Notes under the pieces: generated by a model
Told to the model about the DNA's origin: nothing
Seen by the model: only the letters and a program-made list of their open reading frames with translations
Databases searched by the model: none
NCBI GenBank assembly: GCA_963773875.1
Contig: CAVZCV010000009.1
Coordinates: forward strand, 1-64,000
Direction: 5' to 3'
Length of the DNA stretch: 64,000 nucleotides
DNA from: CAVTYH01 sp963773875
GTDB taxonomy: Bacteria; Planctomycetota; Planctomycetia; Pirellulales; JADZDJ01
Made by a program: the position numbers and the translations under genes
In this document: positions 51,108 through 60,388 of the stretch, piece by piece
Numbering within the stretch: position 1 is the first letter of the stretch
Layout of the letters: each line of letters begins with the position of its first letter

Positions 51108-51410
51108 TTATGCGAGTTCTTTCGTCACGACATCGCGAAGGGCATTTTCAATTTTGCCTTTGAACATCATGGCGGCGAAGGGAATTTGACCATCAAGACG
51201 AACTTCGCTCGGTTCCACGATGACATCGCCATTCACTTTGAATCCGTACGTGCTGAAGCTGAATGTCAGCGTGTTCTCGTTCCACGATTCCTGCAGATCG
51301 GAAACCTGATCCTGATACTTTTCTTTCACGCGCGTCAGCAGATTCTTTAACCGAGCGGCCGCCTCGGGCTGACCTAATTGATGCGGAAAGACAAGCTTCA
51401 GGCTCGGCAT
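51108..51410 (-). CDS. Polyhydroxyalkanoic-acid-system-type small protein, 100 aa
   Basis: Residues about 1-100 look like the PHA granule-region family: MPSLKLVFPHQLGQPEAAAR, then LKNLLTRVKEKYQDQVSDLQ with TLTFSFSTYGFKVNGDVIVE, and a C-terminal FAAMMFKGKIENALRDVV. The fold is expected to be related to the START/PH-like alpha-beta sandwich. The role is poorly understood, and no PHA synthase is in this window. I place the start at ATG 51410, where AGGTG precedes at 7 bases; an in-frame GTG is 9 bases upstream. Confidence 0.7.
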   Translation of the reverse strand: MPSLKLVFPHQLGQPEAAARLKNLLTRVKEKYQDQVSDLQESWNENTLTFSFSTYGFKVNGDVIVEPSEVRLDGQIPFAAMMFKGKIENALRDVVTKELA

Positions 51411-51460
51411 CGTGGACACCTATCTGGCAAGTTTGCGGAACTGCGATGCGAACGAGCATA

Positions 51461-51793
51461 TCAAAAGGCAGTCCTAGCGCACAGGACCAGAATTGGCCTG
51501 ATCGGTGTCGTAATGGACAACCGCAGTGCAGCGATTTCAATCGCCGGTTTCGCCAGCGGAGTCGGCGTAGTTCGCGAATCTCGCGGATGCCACAACGGCA
51601 AACCCGATTGCAGCCGTTCGGCGAGAATCGCGAGTTTTTCATTCGAGCCTGGAAGCGCCCGAGTGGCTGTGTAATTAGAATCTTCAACGCGAGGAGGTTC
51701 GTAATCCCATAAACCCATTTTCACCGCATCCAAGACTGAGATAGGCACGCCGTGACTCCTGTATCCCTCAAGACGTGGTTCGATCGCAGCCAT
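51461..51793 (-). CDS. Conserved hypothetical protein, 110 aa
   Basis: ATG 51793 is preceded by AGGAGGTG at 6 bases, among the best ribosome binding sites in the window. The protein reads MAAIEPRLEGYRSHGVPISV, then LDAVKMGLWDYEPPRVEDS, ALPGSNEKLAILAERLQSGL and PLWHPRDSRT. The last two blocks are ones I associate with a planctomycete small-protein family. No catalytic or membrane motif is visible, and the function is unknown. The C-terminal 35 residues (PLAKPAIEIAALRLS) look less conserved, and a frameshift there is possible. Confidence 0.65.
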   Translation of the reverse strand: MAAIEPRLEGYRSHGVPISVLDAVKMGLWDYEPPRVEDSNYTATRALPGSNEKLAILAERLQSGLPLWHPRDSRTTPTPLAKPAIEIAALRLSITTPIRPILVLCARTAF

Positions 51794-51970
51794 TCCACAC
51801 ACCTCCTGCTGGCTGCAACTATCACGCAGGGCGTCCATTGCCCGGCACCGAGTAGCACGCAGTATTTGACACAGCGCGACAACTGTCAAGAAAATTCTTG
51901 CTGGCCAAGCTAAGACAAATCATCCGTTGTCAAATTGATCGCAATTGGCGCGGATGTTGCATCCGGCCAT

Positions 51971-52528
51971 CTACTTTGCATTTTCTGTCACGCGTGCTTC
52001 CGCGGCGAACCGTTGCACTTCAGCCAGCCGATCGTTTAATCGCCGTGCAACGTCCAAGGTTAATGGTTCGCACCATGTGCCGTGGATTGTTATGTAGCCA
52101 TCTTCCCAACGGCCAAGCGTGGGTTTTACTTGCCGATGATGATAATTTATCGCCTTTTCTGCCACGCGAATGGAAAGGTTCCGCACTGCAACACTCGAGG
52201 ACGCAGGTTTTGGAAGCGGTCCGCTGCCGCTGGATAACATGATGCACTCGAGGTACTGAATCGGGAGACGGATCGGCGCACCAGCTCTTAAATACACGAG
52301 CAACTCGCCGTTTGAATAGGCCAGCCGAGGAATCCGCAGTTGTATCGCGATCAGGCCCAGTAGCAGTACGCCAAGGCTGACGCAGACAAATCCTGCACCG
52401 CGAACCGCCGAACCGGCGTCGACAGTTGGAGTCAGCGCTAATATGAGCCCTATCCCGACCAGCACCGCGGGCAGTATCATGCCCATGAACAGCAACCTCC
52501 GATTTGCGCGCAGCCAAACTTCACGCAT
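51971..52528 (-). CDS. Hypothetical membrane protein with a cytoplasmic beta domain, 185 aa
   Basis: Two spans near the N-terminus (about residues 12-33, LLFMGMILPAVLVGIGLILAL, and 42-62, GAGFVCVSLGVLLLGLIAI) are followed by a soluble domain from about 68 on. The soluble part (LAYSNGELLVYLRAGAPIRL, ECIMLSSGSGP, YITIHGTW) has the alternating pattern of a PH-like or small beta-sandwich domain. The layout resembles small two-span bacterial PH-domain proteins, but I do not recognise it firmly. The gene is divergent from rnd with about 105 bases between starts. Confidence 0.68.
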   Translation of the reverse strand: MREVWLRANRRLLFMGMILPAVLVGIGLILALTPTVDAGSAVRGAGFVCVSLGVLLLGLIAIQLRIPRLAYSNGELLVYLRAGAPIRLPIQYLECIMLSSGSGPLPKPASSSVAVRNLSIRVAEKAINYHHRQVKPTLGRWEDGYITIHGTWCEPLTLDVARRLNDRLAEVQRFAAEARVTENAK

Positions 52529-52634
52529 AGAATAATCGACCGGTTATTGGGAAGGTTGCGGGCACCTTTGCTCGCCAATCTATCAAACGCTCAATCAACC
52601 GTCACCGTCTCCAGCTTGTGGCTGCTTCGCCTGC

Positions 52635-53816
52635 ATGTCGTACACCGAGGTTACCAACGATCGCGAGCTAGAAGCGTTTTGCGATGAACTAAGTAACGCC
52701 CCAATAATTGCATTCGACACCGAATTTGTTTCCGAGCATACTTATCGATCCCAGCTGTGCCTTATACAGGTCGCTACACCGGACCGCCTGTCGGTAATCG
52801 ATCCACTTGCCACCAGCAACTTACAGCGGTTTTGGGAAGTCTTGGCGGAGCCAGGACATCAGACCGTGGTGCATGCGGGTCGCGAAGAGTTGGGATTCTC
52901 GCTAACAAGCGTGGGCCGCATACCGGCAGAACTCATTGACGTGCAGATCGCCGCCGGACTAGTCGGTGGGGAATTCCCAGCGGGTTACGGCTCGCTTTTG
53001 AATCGGCTATTAGGCGTTTCGACGCAGAAAGGTGAAACGCGAACCGATTGGCGTCGTCGTCCCCTGAGTCGACAACAGCTGGAATACGCGCTCGATGATG
53101 TGCGATATCTTATTCCCCTGCGCGACAAGCTGCTCGAAAAACTAAAAAATCTTGGTCGGCTGTCATGGCTCGACAACGAGATGAAATCGTTCGAGCAAGA
53201 GATTCAAGCCAGCCGCGTTCGGGAAAGGTGGCGGCGAGTCTCCGGGATTTCGGGTTTGTCGCCAAGATCATTGGCAGTGGCCCGCGAAGTTTGGCGTTGG
53301 CGCGAAGCAGAAGCGCAACGGCGTGATATTCCGCCGCGGCTCGTGCTCCGCGACGATTTACTCGTCGAACTGGCCAAACGCCGTACGGCGGACGTGAAAC
53401 AGATTCGCGCCGTCCGCGGGATGGAGCGCAGCGAATTGCAAAGAGTGTTGTCGAAAATTGCTGAACATGTGCAGCTCGCGCTCGACTTGCCTCAGCAAGA
53501 TCTGCCACGTTCGGAGCGCCGCGAAGTACCGAATCAAATCAACGTGCTTGGTCAGTTTTTGTCCACAGCACTAACGAGCTTATGCCGATCAATGGAACTC
53601 GCGCCGGCTCTGGTCGGCACGGCAAGCGATGTGCGCGACCTCGTGGCATACCGCTTGGGTTTCGCCACTGACGAAGTGCCGATTCTGGCCCATGGGTGGC
53701 GGGCGGAAGTCGTGGGAACATTGATTGACGATCTTCTGGCTGGAACACTTAGCATTCGCATTACCGATCCGCTCTCCGATCATCCCCTCGTATTTGAGAG
53801 TACGGCTGTGAGGTAA
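52635..53816 (+). CDS. rnd: Ribonuclease D
   Basis: A 393-residue DEDD-family 3'-to-5' exoribonuclease that trims tRNA and other structured RNAs. Exo I is IIAFDTEFVSE with metal ligands Asp-28 and Glu-30. Exo II is VVHAGREELGF, where the usual Asp appears as Glu, as I recall from related proteins. Exo III is LEYALDDVRYLIPL. An HRDC-type helical domain follows at about residues 210-290 (LAVAREVWRWREAEAQRRDI). The C-terminal 90 residues may be a second HRDC-like unit. It is intact, starts at ATG 52635 and is probably monocistronic. Confidence 0.9.
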   Translation: MSYTEVTNDRELEAFCDELSNAPIIAFDTEFVSEHTYRSQLCLIQVATPDRLSVIDPLATSNLQRFWEVLAEPGHQTVVHAGREELGFSLTSVGRIPAELIDVQIAAGLVGGEFPAGYGSLLNRLLGVSTQKGETRTDWRRRPLSRQQLEYALDDVRYLIPLRDKLLEKLKNLGRLSWLDNEMKSFEQEIQASRVRERWRRVSGISGLSPRSLAVAREVWRWREAEAQRRDIPPRLVLRDDLLVELAKRRTADVKQIRAVRGMERSELQRVLSKIAEHVQLALDLPQQDLPRSERREVPNQINVLGQFLSTALTSLCRSMELAPALVGTASDVRDLVAYRLGFATDEVPILAHGWRAEVVGTLIDDLLAGTLSIRITDPLSDHPLVFESTAVR

Positions 53817-53830
53817 GCGGCGCGCCGGGA

Positions 53831-54196
53831 TCATCGCTTTTCCGTACCGCTGGAGCCAGCCACTTCTGGAGAGCGCCGCAATGGGCCGATCAATTTGCCA
53901 ATCGGCAAAGACTCCGTTTGCGGTGCAGCGGTGCTGGCAGTTGTTGCACTGCTTATTGGGGCCGACAAAATGGCGCCACTTTCCTGTCCACCAATTGGGG
54001 TCCAGAGCGGCTCATTCAACCAACTACCTTTGCCTGAGTCGAACACCGGGGCGGAGGCCGAATCGCCATTGGCCAAAGAAAGCAGAGGAACGCTTGCAGA
54101 GCTATTCAGCCATTCGCCAAACTTTGACAGGTTGTCGTTTGAGTGCATGGCAAACCGATGCGGATCGTTAAACACCGTTTCGCGTGTCACGCGCAC
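53831..54196 (-). CDS. Hypothetical protein, or displaced C-terminus of the upstream lipoprotein
   Basis: The frame begins at a GTG (54196) that overlaps the end of the lipoprotein gene by 10 bases: RVTRETVFNDPHRFAMHSND. It then becomes low-complexity with many Ser, Ala and Pro. There is no own ribosome binding site, domain or signal peptide. Two explanations fit: an overlapping translationally coupled gene, or, given the many shifts in this window, the natural C-terminal tail of the DUF6655-like lipoprotein separated by one indel. I favour the second slightly. Confidence 0.4.
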   Translation of the reverse strand: MRVTRETVFNDPHRFAMHSNDNLSKFGEWLNSSASVPLLSLANGDSASAPVFDSGKGSWLNEPLWTPIGGQESGAILSAPISSATTASTAAPQTESLPIGKLIGPLRRSPEVAGSSGTEKR

Positions 54197-54849
54197 TGTC
54201 GCGGCGCATCCTCTTCTTTGCGGCTGAAGAGCGGGAAGCGAAAATCGCGGCCGGCGAATTGAGCCTTATCGTAAATCGTGCCCTTTTGAATCGGGCCCAT
54301 CCCCAGCCACCAACTGTTTTGGGCCTTGCTTGCAATCGTATCAACGCCCGATTGCCATACCGGCTCTCCCGTCTTTCGGTGATACGCAAACACGGCCACC
54401 TTGGCGACGCCCTTTTGATCGGTGCGCTTGGCCAGCGCAATTTCCGGAATCGCCGCTGGAGTCCCGGTCACCGGAGTCCAAGGCAGGTTGAACGATGGCA
54501 TACCGTAGAGTAAATCGTGCCGATCTGTGCCAACCGCCCCGGCCCGCGCTTCGACAATAAAGTCGGCATCGTCCTTGCGCTCTTTCATGGTGCAACCGCT
54601 GGAAAGCATATGTTGTCGCAGCGTGCTCACAAGATATTCCTTGTCTACAACGCCGTTCAAAAATGTCGTGTCGAGGTACACATTCTGGCCCGACAGCACA
54701 TGGAAATCGATGCGGCTGACCGATCGGTCAATGGCATCTGAAATGAGCAGTTGTTCTGTGGCGGTGCGCGATGTATCGGTCCAGCGCGTAGTGCCGCAAC
54801 CGGTCACCGCAAATGCTAGCAGCAGAATCAAAATGGTTTGGCGAATCAT
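54187..54849 (-). CDS. DUF6655-like lipoprotein
   Basis: ATG 54849 gives MIRQTILILLLAFAVTGCG, a lipoprotein signal with lipobox VTGC, so Cys-18 is probably acylated. The mature protein (about 200 residues) shows TSRTATEQLLISDAIDRSV, VYLDTTFLNGVVDKEYLVST, DADFIVEARAGAVGTDRHDL and NSWWLGMGPIQ. I recall this layout as the planctomycete DUF6655 family, of unknown function and likely envelope location. The C-terminus RQCA overlaps another frame that may be its true tail. It is not part of a clear operon. Confidence 0.75.
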   Translation of the reverse strand: MIRQTILILLLAFAVTGCGTTRWTDTSRTATEQLLISDAIDRSVSRIDFHVLSGQNVYLDTTFLNGVVDKEYLVSTLRQHMLSSGCTMKERKDDADFIVEARAGAVGTDRHDLLYGMPSFNLPWTPVTGTPAAIPEIALAKRTDQKGVAKVAVFAYHRKTGEPVWQSGVDTIASKAQNSWWLGMGPIQKGTIYDKAQFAGRDFRFPLFSRKEEDAPRQCA

Positions 54850-55164
54850 GGATGCGAAATCAGGGGCCAATTAGCTGCCGCGCAAGTCGGACGTGGCGGA
54901 GCACCAGAGATGGAACGAATGCGGCGACGATGGCTTTTCGTGGCTGCGGATTATAGTGAGCGGCGCGTGACGACCAAACCCGAACTTACGGCGTCGCTAG
55001 CGGCGATAGCGTGATCATAATTCGAATGATCGAAAAGAATTGCGCCCGGCGGGATGTATGGACTGGATCGTGGGGCCGAGCGCGATCTCCGCTTGCTGGA
55101 CAACGCGAAGGCGCTTAACCTGTGCAGCCAACGAGTTTGCCTCAGTCGCCAATGGAGTCGCCGT
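54850..55164. other. Divergent intergenic region
   Basis: About 315 bases between the lipoprotein gene (minus) and a small membrane-protein gene (plus). An open frame upstream of 55165 has no convincing start. Nothing else is recognisable. Confidence 0.35.
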
Positions 55165-55425
55165 ATGGCTTCGTCAATATCGCAATCAGGTCCCAATGAT
55201 GATTTCGCCAGCATCAATAGTCGTCTCGACGCTGTAAATCGGCGGATGATCTGGCTTACTACCGCAATGTTCGCAGTTGCGTTGGCTCTGCTCCTGACCG
55301 TCGCCGGTCTGCTCGGCTATGTGATCGATTTCCACGCCGGCGAGAGCTTGCTCGTCGCTGGAGCCTGCACCGGCGGCACAGCCATGGGCTTCGTTTTCGG
55401 GTGGCTAGCACGGCGAGCCATTTGA
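55165..55425 (+). CDS. Small membrane protein, 86 aa
   Basis: The likely product starts MASSISQSGPNDDFASINSR, with a short amphipathic stretch. Two hydrophobic segments follow (about residues 27-53, MIWLTTAMFAVALALLLTVA, and about 61-82, LVAGACTGGTAMGFVFGWLA). The end is RRAI. The role is unknown. The frame extends upstream to 55054, but those residues are rich in Arg and Cys and look untranslated; the ATG at 55165 lacks a strong ribosome binding site, so the start is uncertain. Confidence 0.6.
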   Translation: MASSISQSGPNDDFASINSRLDAVNRRMIWLTTAMFAVALALLLTVAGLLGYVIDFHAGESLLVAGACTGGTAMGFVFGWLARRAI

Positions 55426-55659
55426 ATCTGGAGGAGTTGCTTCGCTCTCCCTTTCGGCGTCAATTTGCGGTGTTTACGCATTACATTTCGGATTGCGGAA
55501 ACATTGCGGCAAATTCCGCAAGTATCGTTCATGCCACATCCGATATGTAGGCAAGCCCGGAGGGTAGGTTTGCGCATTGCGCTCCGCCTCCAAGAAAGGC
55601 ATTGCTGCCGGAGCGGATGTCGGCGGCCAAGGAACAGATACCGCCGGGGTAGAATCCAG

Positions 55660-57373
55660 ATGATCAACAAACTGACTGCTATCATTGCCGCCGGAGGCAT
55701 TTTACTGGGCCTGCTTTCCACGCAGGCAGCAACCCCAACTTCCGACTATGACCTTTCGCCGGTCCGAAAGGCATCGGCTTCCGTCACTGCGGCGTACGAC
55801 GAACCGCCGGCCGACGACGAACTGGATATGCCTCAACTGAAAAGCCCGATACTTCAAAGCAAAAAGTTAAGCACGACCAAAACCGCGGATGACGCGCAAA
55901 AATCCAAACCCAAACTGAAATCGACGGGCGACGCCAACTTAATGCCCCCCTCGGGCAGTGCACCGAATTTGACTTCGCCGAACCTTAAATCGCATCCCGC
56001 TTACGCCAGTGGGCCAATTTCCAATTGGCCGCAGGCTACAGCCCGCAGCCCCGTTCAAAAGGCGGGCGCTAACTTTGATCTCGATCCGCCAGTGTCGGGG
56101 ACAAAATCGAAAGCCGTGCCGGCGTCCAGCTTGAACGGAAACGCATCGACTTCGGCGAACACGACTCGCGCCGGCCAAATCCAACGACCGTCGCAGCAAT
56201 TCGCGAAGACGGCGTCGGCGGTGAGCGACTATCATCAGGCAAGTCAGTCCATCACAACAAATCCGCCATCCAGTTCCTATGCTACACCGCCAACTCCAAA
56301 TTCGCCCTCCATGTCCGAATCAGTTCGCGCAGGCATGCCGATGAACTCGGATAGCGCCGTGCATTTGTGGGATGAAGGTGGCACTTGCGAGTCGTGCAAC
56401 TCTTGCGGTCGATGTAATAGCTGCTGCTACAACGGCATCAATTTGTGCGGCGATTGCGGTTGGTTCTACGGCGCCGATTACCTGCTTCTGCGGCCTTCGT
56501 TCAGCGAAGATCAGGCCTATTTGAAACGCGTAACTACGACGACGGGCGGCGATCCGCCGATTACGACTACCGACACCATTGTCCACCAAGACTTCGGTTA
56601 CCAAGGCGGATTGCGCGCTTATTTCGGCTATCGCTGCGAATGCAACGAGGAAATACGCTTCACATATTGGAACTACGGGGCCACATCGGCTCAGTCGACT
56701 GGCGTCGCCCCGGACGACGGTTCGGTGATCTATGCCGGACAGTTGGAACTCAACACGACACCCGGTCAGCACATCAACGTGCAAAGCGGTTTGCGCAAAT
56801 TTGTACGACTTCGACTATGCGAAATGCTGCTGCAATCCTTGCAATAGCAATTCGTGCCAGTGCTGCCCGCCGTGGACGCTCAAATATTTCGCCGGTGTGC
56901 GGATTGCCGATATCACCCGCCACGACGACAACTTCTTGATCGATGTCGATGGTTCAGACGCCCGCGAGGCACTCATTTCATCGAGCTTCATCGGGGCGGG
57001 CCCAAGAGTGGGCATCGAAGGTCGGCGATTCTTCCGCGGAGGCTGCGTATCACTATTCGCCAAAACCAATTTGTCTTTGCTGCTGGGCGAATACAACATT
57101 CGCGAAACGCGCTTAACACCCGGTGGCATACCCGAACTCACGGAAAATTACTTCGACAGCCACGACCGCATCATTCCCGTAGCCGAAATCGAGTTGGGCG
57201 GCTCTTGGCAGATGACGAGCCGTCTTAATCTTTCAGCAGGCTATCTCTTCCAAGCCTGGTGGGATCTGGGCGCCTTCGAACAGATTGAAGGCAACGTGTT
57301 CTTGAACCCGATCGACGATTCCAACATCATGGCCTTTGACGGCCTCTTCGCGCGGTTGGAATTCACGTTCTAG
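55660..57373 (+). pseudogene. Lpg1974/BBP7-like outer-membrane pore protein with Cys-rich module (one frameshift)
   Basis: The inferred protein is about 571 residues. A signal peptide (MINKLTAIIAAGGILLGLLS) is followed by a Ser/Lys/Pro-rich spacer of about 200 residues. A short Cys-rich module (CESCNSCGRCNSCC) comes next, then the barrel: WFYGADYLLLRPSFSE, GGLRAYFGYRCECNEEIRFT, YFAGVRIADI, and a C-terminal AFDGLFARLEFTF with the terminal aromatic. A second Cys block (CCCNPCNSNSCQCC) lies inside the barrel region. One shift near 56795 separates VQSGLR from ANLYDFDYAK. The start is ATG 55660. It resembles the porin at 12302-14041 in having clustered cysteines after the signal. Confidence 0.78.
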
Positions 57374-57453
57374 ATTATTACTCGCAGACCGCGTCGAATC
57401 TTGTCCGGCAACATTAAATTTGCCAGGACAACCGACTACGAGCGACCGACAAT

Positions 57454-57654
57454 TTAGAGCGCCGGGCCACCGATTTTACGGCTGCGTGTGCGACGTTCGG
57501 CTCGCAGCCGGGCACGCCGACGAATTTCGCTGGGCTTTTCGTAATATTCTCGGCGACGCATTTCCTTCTTGATTCCGCTGCGTTCCACCAACTTGCGGAA
57601 GCGACGCACCGCTTCCTGAATCGACTCACGATCGCGAACCGTAAGTTTGACCAC
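57454..57654 (-). CDS. rpsU: 30S ribosomal protein S21
   Basis: A 66-residue basic protein of the small ribosomal subunit. It reads VKLTVRDRESIQEAVRRFRK, then LVERSGIKKEMRRREYYEKP and SEIRRRARLRAERRTRSRK, which is the S21 family from end to end. The start is GTG 57654 with AAGGAGGAAGT directly upstream. A frame continues open upstream for about 250 codons, but it overlaps the hemerythrin-like gene and has no family match, so I end the gene at the strong ribosome binding site. It is monocistronic. Confidence 0.93.
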   Translation of the reverse strand: MVKLTVRDRESIQEAVRRFRKLVERSGIKKEMRRREYYEKPSEIRRRARLRAERRTRSRKIGGPAL

Positions 57655-57930
57655 ACTTCCTCCTTCTTGAGTGCTTGGAAATTCGGACCACCGGCCAAGG
57701 CACTTTGGCCGAAACACGAAAGTATATCTTTTTTTGATCGTCCATGTCCACTGGGGCGGTCCACATTTCCGCCGCACATTGCAATAAAAAACCGTTTGGG
57801 CCGATCGAAATCCTAAATCGGCGTCAATCTCCAGGCTGGCTGCATCTCTAGACACCGATGGTAAATTTGGACATAAGAGACGCTCGCACGAAGAATATAC
57901 AGGGCCCGCTGGTAGCTTAGGACCACCAAC

Positions 57931-58386
57931 ATGACGACACCGCATAGCATGCAACAGGCCGTCATCGAGCACGAAGCGCTGCGTCATATCATCGGCGCAC
58001 TGCGAACGGTGCTCGATTGGAAACCGTCCCCCGACGACAACGCCCGAAAGCTTTCCAGCTTGCGTTTCATCGCCCAATCGTTCCAACGGCACTTGGAGCG
58101 ACTTATGGCGCTCAAAGAACAAGACGGCTATATGGCCGATGTCGTGGCCGAGAAGCCGAACCTGGCCGAGAAAGTAAAATCGCTGCTGGCGGAGCACGAT
58201 CGGTTCGAAGAGGAAATGCACCGCCTTGTGCTCACACTCGAGCATGTTCCGCCAAACGATAAGGCAAAGTTCGACAAAGTATGCCAGGACCTGGAAGAAC
58301 TGCTGCTGAAATTGGACGACCACCACCGCCGCGAAGCGGCACTGATGCGCGAGGCCTTTTTGCGCGTTGAAGGCGGTCAGGGATGA
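57931..58386 (+). CDS. Hemerythrin-like HHE-domain protein
   Basis: A 151-residue four-helix protein with the metal-binding His/Glu pattern of hemerythrin-like HHE domains: QQAVIEHEALRHIIGALRTV, FQRHLERLMALKEQDGYMAD, LLAEHDRFEEEMHRL, and KLDDHHRREAALMREAF. It could bind a di-iron centre and respond to oxygen or nitric oxide, but the substrate or partner is not indicated. It starts at ATG 57931. It ends 26 bases before the convergent hydrolase gene. Confidence 0.82.
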   Translation: MTTPHSMQQAVIEHEALRHIIGALRTVLDWKPSPDDNARKLSSLRFIAQSFQRHLERLMALKEQDGYMADVVAEKPNLAEKVKSLLAEHDRFEEEMHRLVLTLEHVPPNDKAKFDKVCQDLEELLLKLDDHHRREAALMREAFLRVEGGQG

Positions 58387-58411
58387 AATGTTCATGGGCA
58401 CTGCCGCCTTG

Positions 58412-60388
58412 CTACTTTTTCGCACTTAGCTCCAATACTCGGAGTTGAGAAGCCGCATCGCCGGCGTGGTACACGCGCTGCGTGGCCTTCTGAAAATCTT
58501 CCGGACTGGCTTTGTAGATGTCGCAAAACGTCTGCGGGTTGCGATCCACGAGCGGGAACCACGAGCTTTGCACGTGCACCATAATCCGGTGGCCGCGGCG
58601 GAACGTGTGATTAATATCCGGCATCGTCCAGTTTAGCGCGACCACTTCGCCCGGCGTAAACGGTTCCGGTTTCTCGTAGCTCTTGCGGAATTTGCCGCGC
58701 ATCGGCTCGCCGCGCACCAACTGTTGATAGCCGCCCATCTGCACGCCGGTCGGGTTCTGCTCTGCATTCGGAAAATCGCCGGAGTAAACGTCGATCAGTT
58801 TGACGATGAAATCGGAGTCGGTGCCGGTCGTTGAAACTTTAAGCGCTGCGGAAATCGGCCCGGCCAGCGTCACGTCGGCATCGAGAACATCGGTTTGGTA
58901 AACCAGCACATCGGGCCGCGTGGTCGCGAAGCGCTGATCATCGAGCATGTATTCGCGCGACATCCCGGTCGATGGATAACCAGTGTACGGCACTGGCTTG
59001 TTAGGATCGCTCAAATACTCATCGAAGCCGGAGCCTTCATCCGCCGAAGGGGGCTCAAACGACAGTCGTCCGCCGGCGTGGAAATACAAAGTCTTCTCCA
59101 TAGCATTCTTCGGCGGCCAGGCATCGTAGTGCTGCCACTGGTTGGTGCCCGTTTCGAAAACATTGGCTTCATAGAGTTTGAATTTATCAGCACGTTTCGA
59201 TTTTTCGCCTTTGTCGTCTTTTTCGCCGTCAGCATCGGCCTTGAGATAGTGCTTCAAGAACGGCAGTTCGATGTGGTCGCGATAATATTTCGATGTCTTG
59301 GCATCGAAGCTCACGCTGCCCAATCGGTCGCCATCGACTCGCGACCAACCGCCGTGTGGCCAAGGGCCCATCACTAGCACATTGTCGATCCCCGGATTGC
59401 GCTTTTCCGTTTCCTTGTAAACGTTCAGCGTGCCGAACAAATCTTCGGCGTCGTACCAGCCCCCCACCGTCATCACAGCAGAATGAACATTGTTCAAATG
59501 CGGCCGTAAGTTGCGCGATCGCCAGAATTCATCGTACGTGTTGTGCTCGACCATCTCGTTCCAAAACTCAATTTTGCCGTGAAAGTATTTCTTGTCGGCG
59601 GTTCCCAATGAGCCCATGTTCAGAAAGAACTCGTATCCGTCGGGCGACTTAAAATCGAATCGCTTGGCGGTGTCGCGCAGCGGATCGTCGAGCTTTTGGC
59701 CAAACCAGGAAAAGAAACCGAAGTTGGCCGCCAGGAAAAACGCCCCGTTGTGATACATGTCGTCGCCGATGAACCAATCGGTAATCGGCGCCTGCGGTGA
59801 AACACATTTCAGCGCCGGATGCGAATCGATCATGCTGCACGCGGAATAGAAGCCCGGATACGAAATGCCCATAATGCCAACTTTGCCATTGTTCTTGGGC
59901 ACGTTTTTCACGAGCCATTCGATTGTGTCGTAAGCATCGCTCGATTCATCGATATCTTTTGGGCCCGATTTCTTGTCGATGATCGGCCGCATGTGCACGA
60001 ACGTGCCTTCGGAGCCGTTGCGCCCACGCACATCCTGAAAGGCGAAGATGAATTTTTCCTTGGCATAGTGCCCCATCGTGCCGCTGGCCGCATACACATC
60101 TTCGCCGTACGGCTTGACGGTGTAGGGCGTGCGCGTGAGCACAATCGGAAAACTTTCGTCATCGTCCTTCGGCACATACACCGAAGTGAATAGATGCACG
60201 CCGTCGCGCATCGGAATGTTGTATTCGTATTTCGTGTAATGCTCGCGAATGTAGGCAGGCGTAGCCACGTCGTCGGCGGCTGCTGCCGGTGAAGCTGCCG
60301 GCGGTGAACCTGCCTCGGCGTTGCGCCGACCGACCTGCGCAGTGGCATCGGTTGCGATCAAGCAGACCGCGAATAAAGTAATTCCCAC
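58412..60388 (-). CDS. CocE/NonD-type X-Pro dipeptidyl-peptidase-like hydrolase (secreted)
   Basis: An intact 658-residue serine hydrolase. The N-terminal MGITLFAVCLIATDATAQ is a signal peptide, so it is exported. The alpha/beta core has YNIPMRDGVHLFTSVYVPKD, KFIFAFQDVRGRNGSEG, and the nucleophile elbow MGISYPGFYSACSM with the catalytic Ser at about residue 175. NVLVMGPWPHGGWSRVDGD contains the catalytic His region. The C-terminal jelly-roll domain includes MPDINHTFRRGHRIMVHV. Members hydrolyse amides or esters; the specific substrate is unknown. The start is GTG 60388; no strong ribosome binding site is visible. Confidence 0.88.
   Translation of the reverse strand: MGITLFAVCLIATDATAQVGRRNAEAGSPPAASPAAAADDVATPAYIREHYTKYEYNIPMRDGVHLFTSVYVPKDDDESFPIVLTRTPYTVKPYGEDVYAASGTMGHYAKEKFIFAFQDVRGRNGSEGTFVHMRPIIDKKSGPKDIDESSDAYDTIEWLVKNVPKNNGKVGIMGISYPGFYSACSMIDSHPALKCVSPQAPITDWFIGDDMYHNGAFFLAANFGFFSWFGQKLDDPLRDTAKRFDFKSPDGYEFFLNMGSLGTADKKYFHGKIEFWNEMVEHNTYDEFWRSRNLRPHLNNVHSAVMTVGGWYDAEDLFGTLNVYKETEKRNPGIDNVLVMGPWPHGGWSRVDGDRLGSVSFDAKTSKYYRDHIELPFLKHYLKADADGEKDDKGEKSKRADKFKLYEANVFETGTNQWQHYDAWPPKNAMEKTLYFHAGGRLSFEPPSADEGSGFDEYLSDPNKPVPYTGYPSTGMSREYMLDDQRFATTRPDVLVYQTDVLDADVTLAGPISAALKVSTTGTDSDFIVKLIDVYSGDFPNAEQNPTGVQMGGYQQLVRGEPMRGKFRKSYEKPEPFTPGEVVALNWTMPDINHTFRRGHRIMVHVQSSWFPLVDRNPQTFCDIYKASPEDFQKATQRVYHAGDAASQLRVLELSAKK

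Noticed and set aside
57454..58425. A 323-codon open frame on the minus strand covering rpsU
   Set aside because: Only its last 66 codons match a known protein (S21), these have their own strong ribosome binding site, and the rest overlaps the hemerythrin-like gene.
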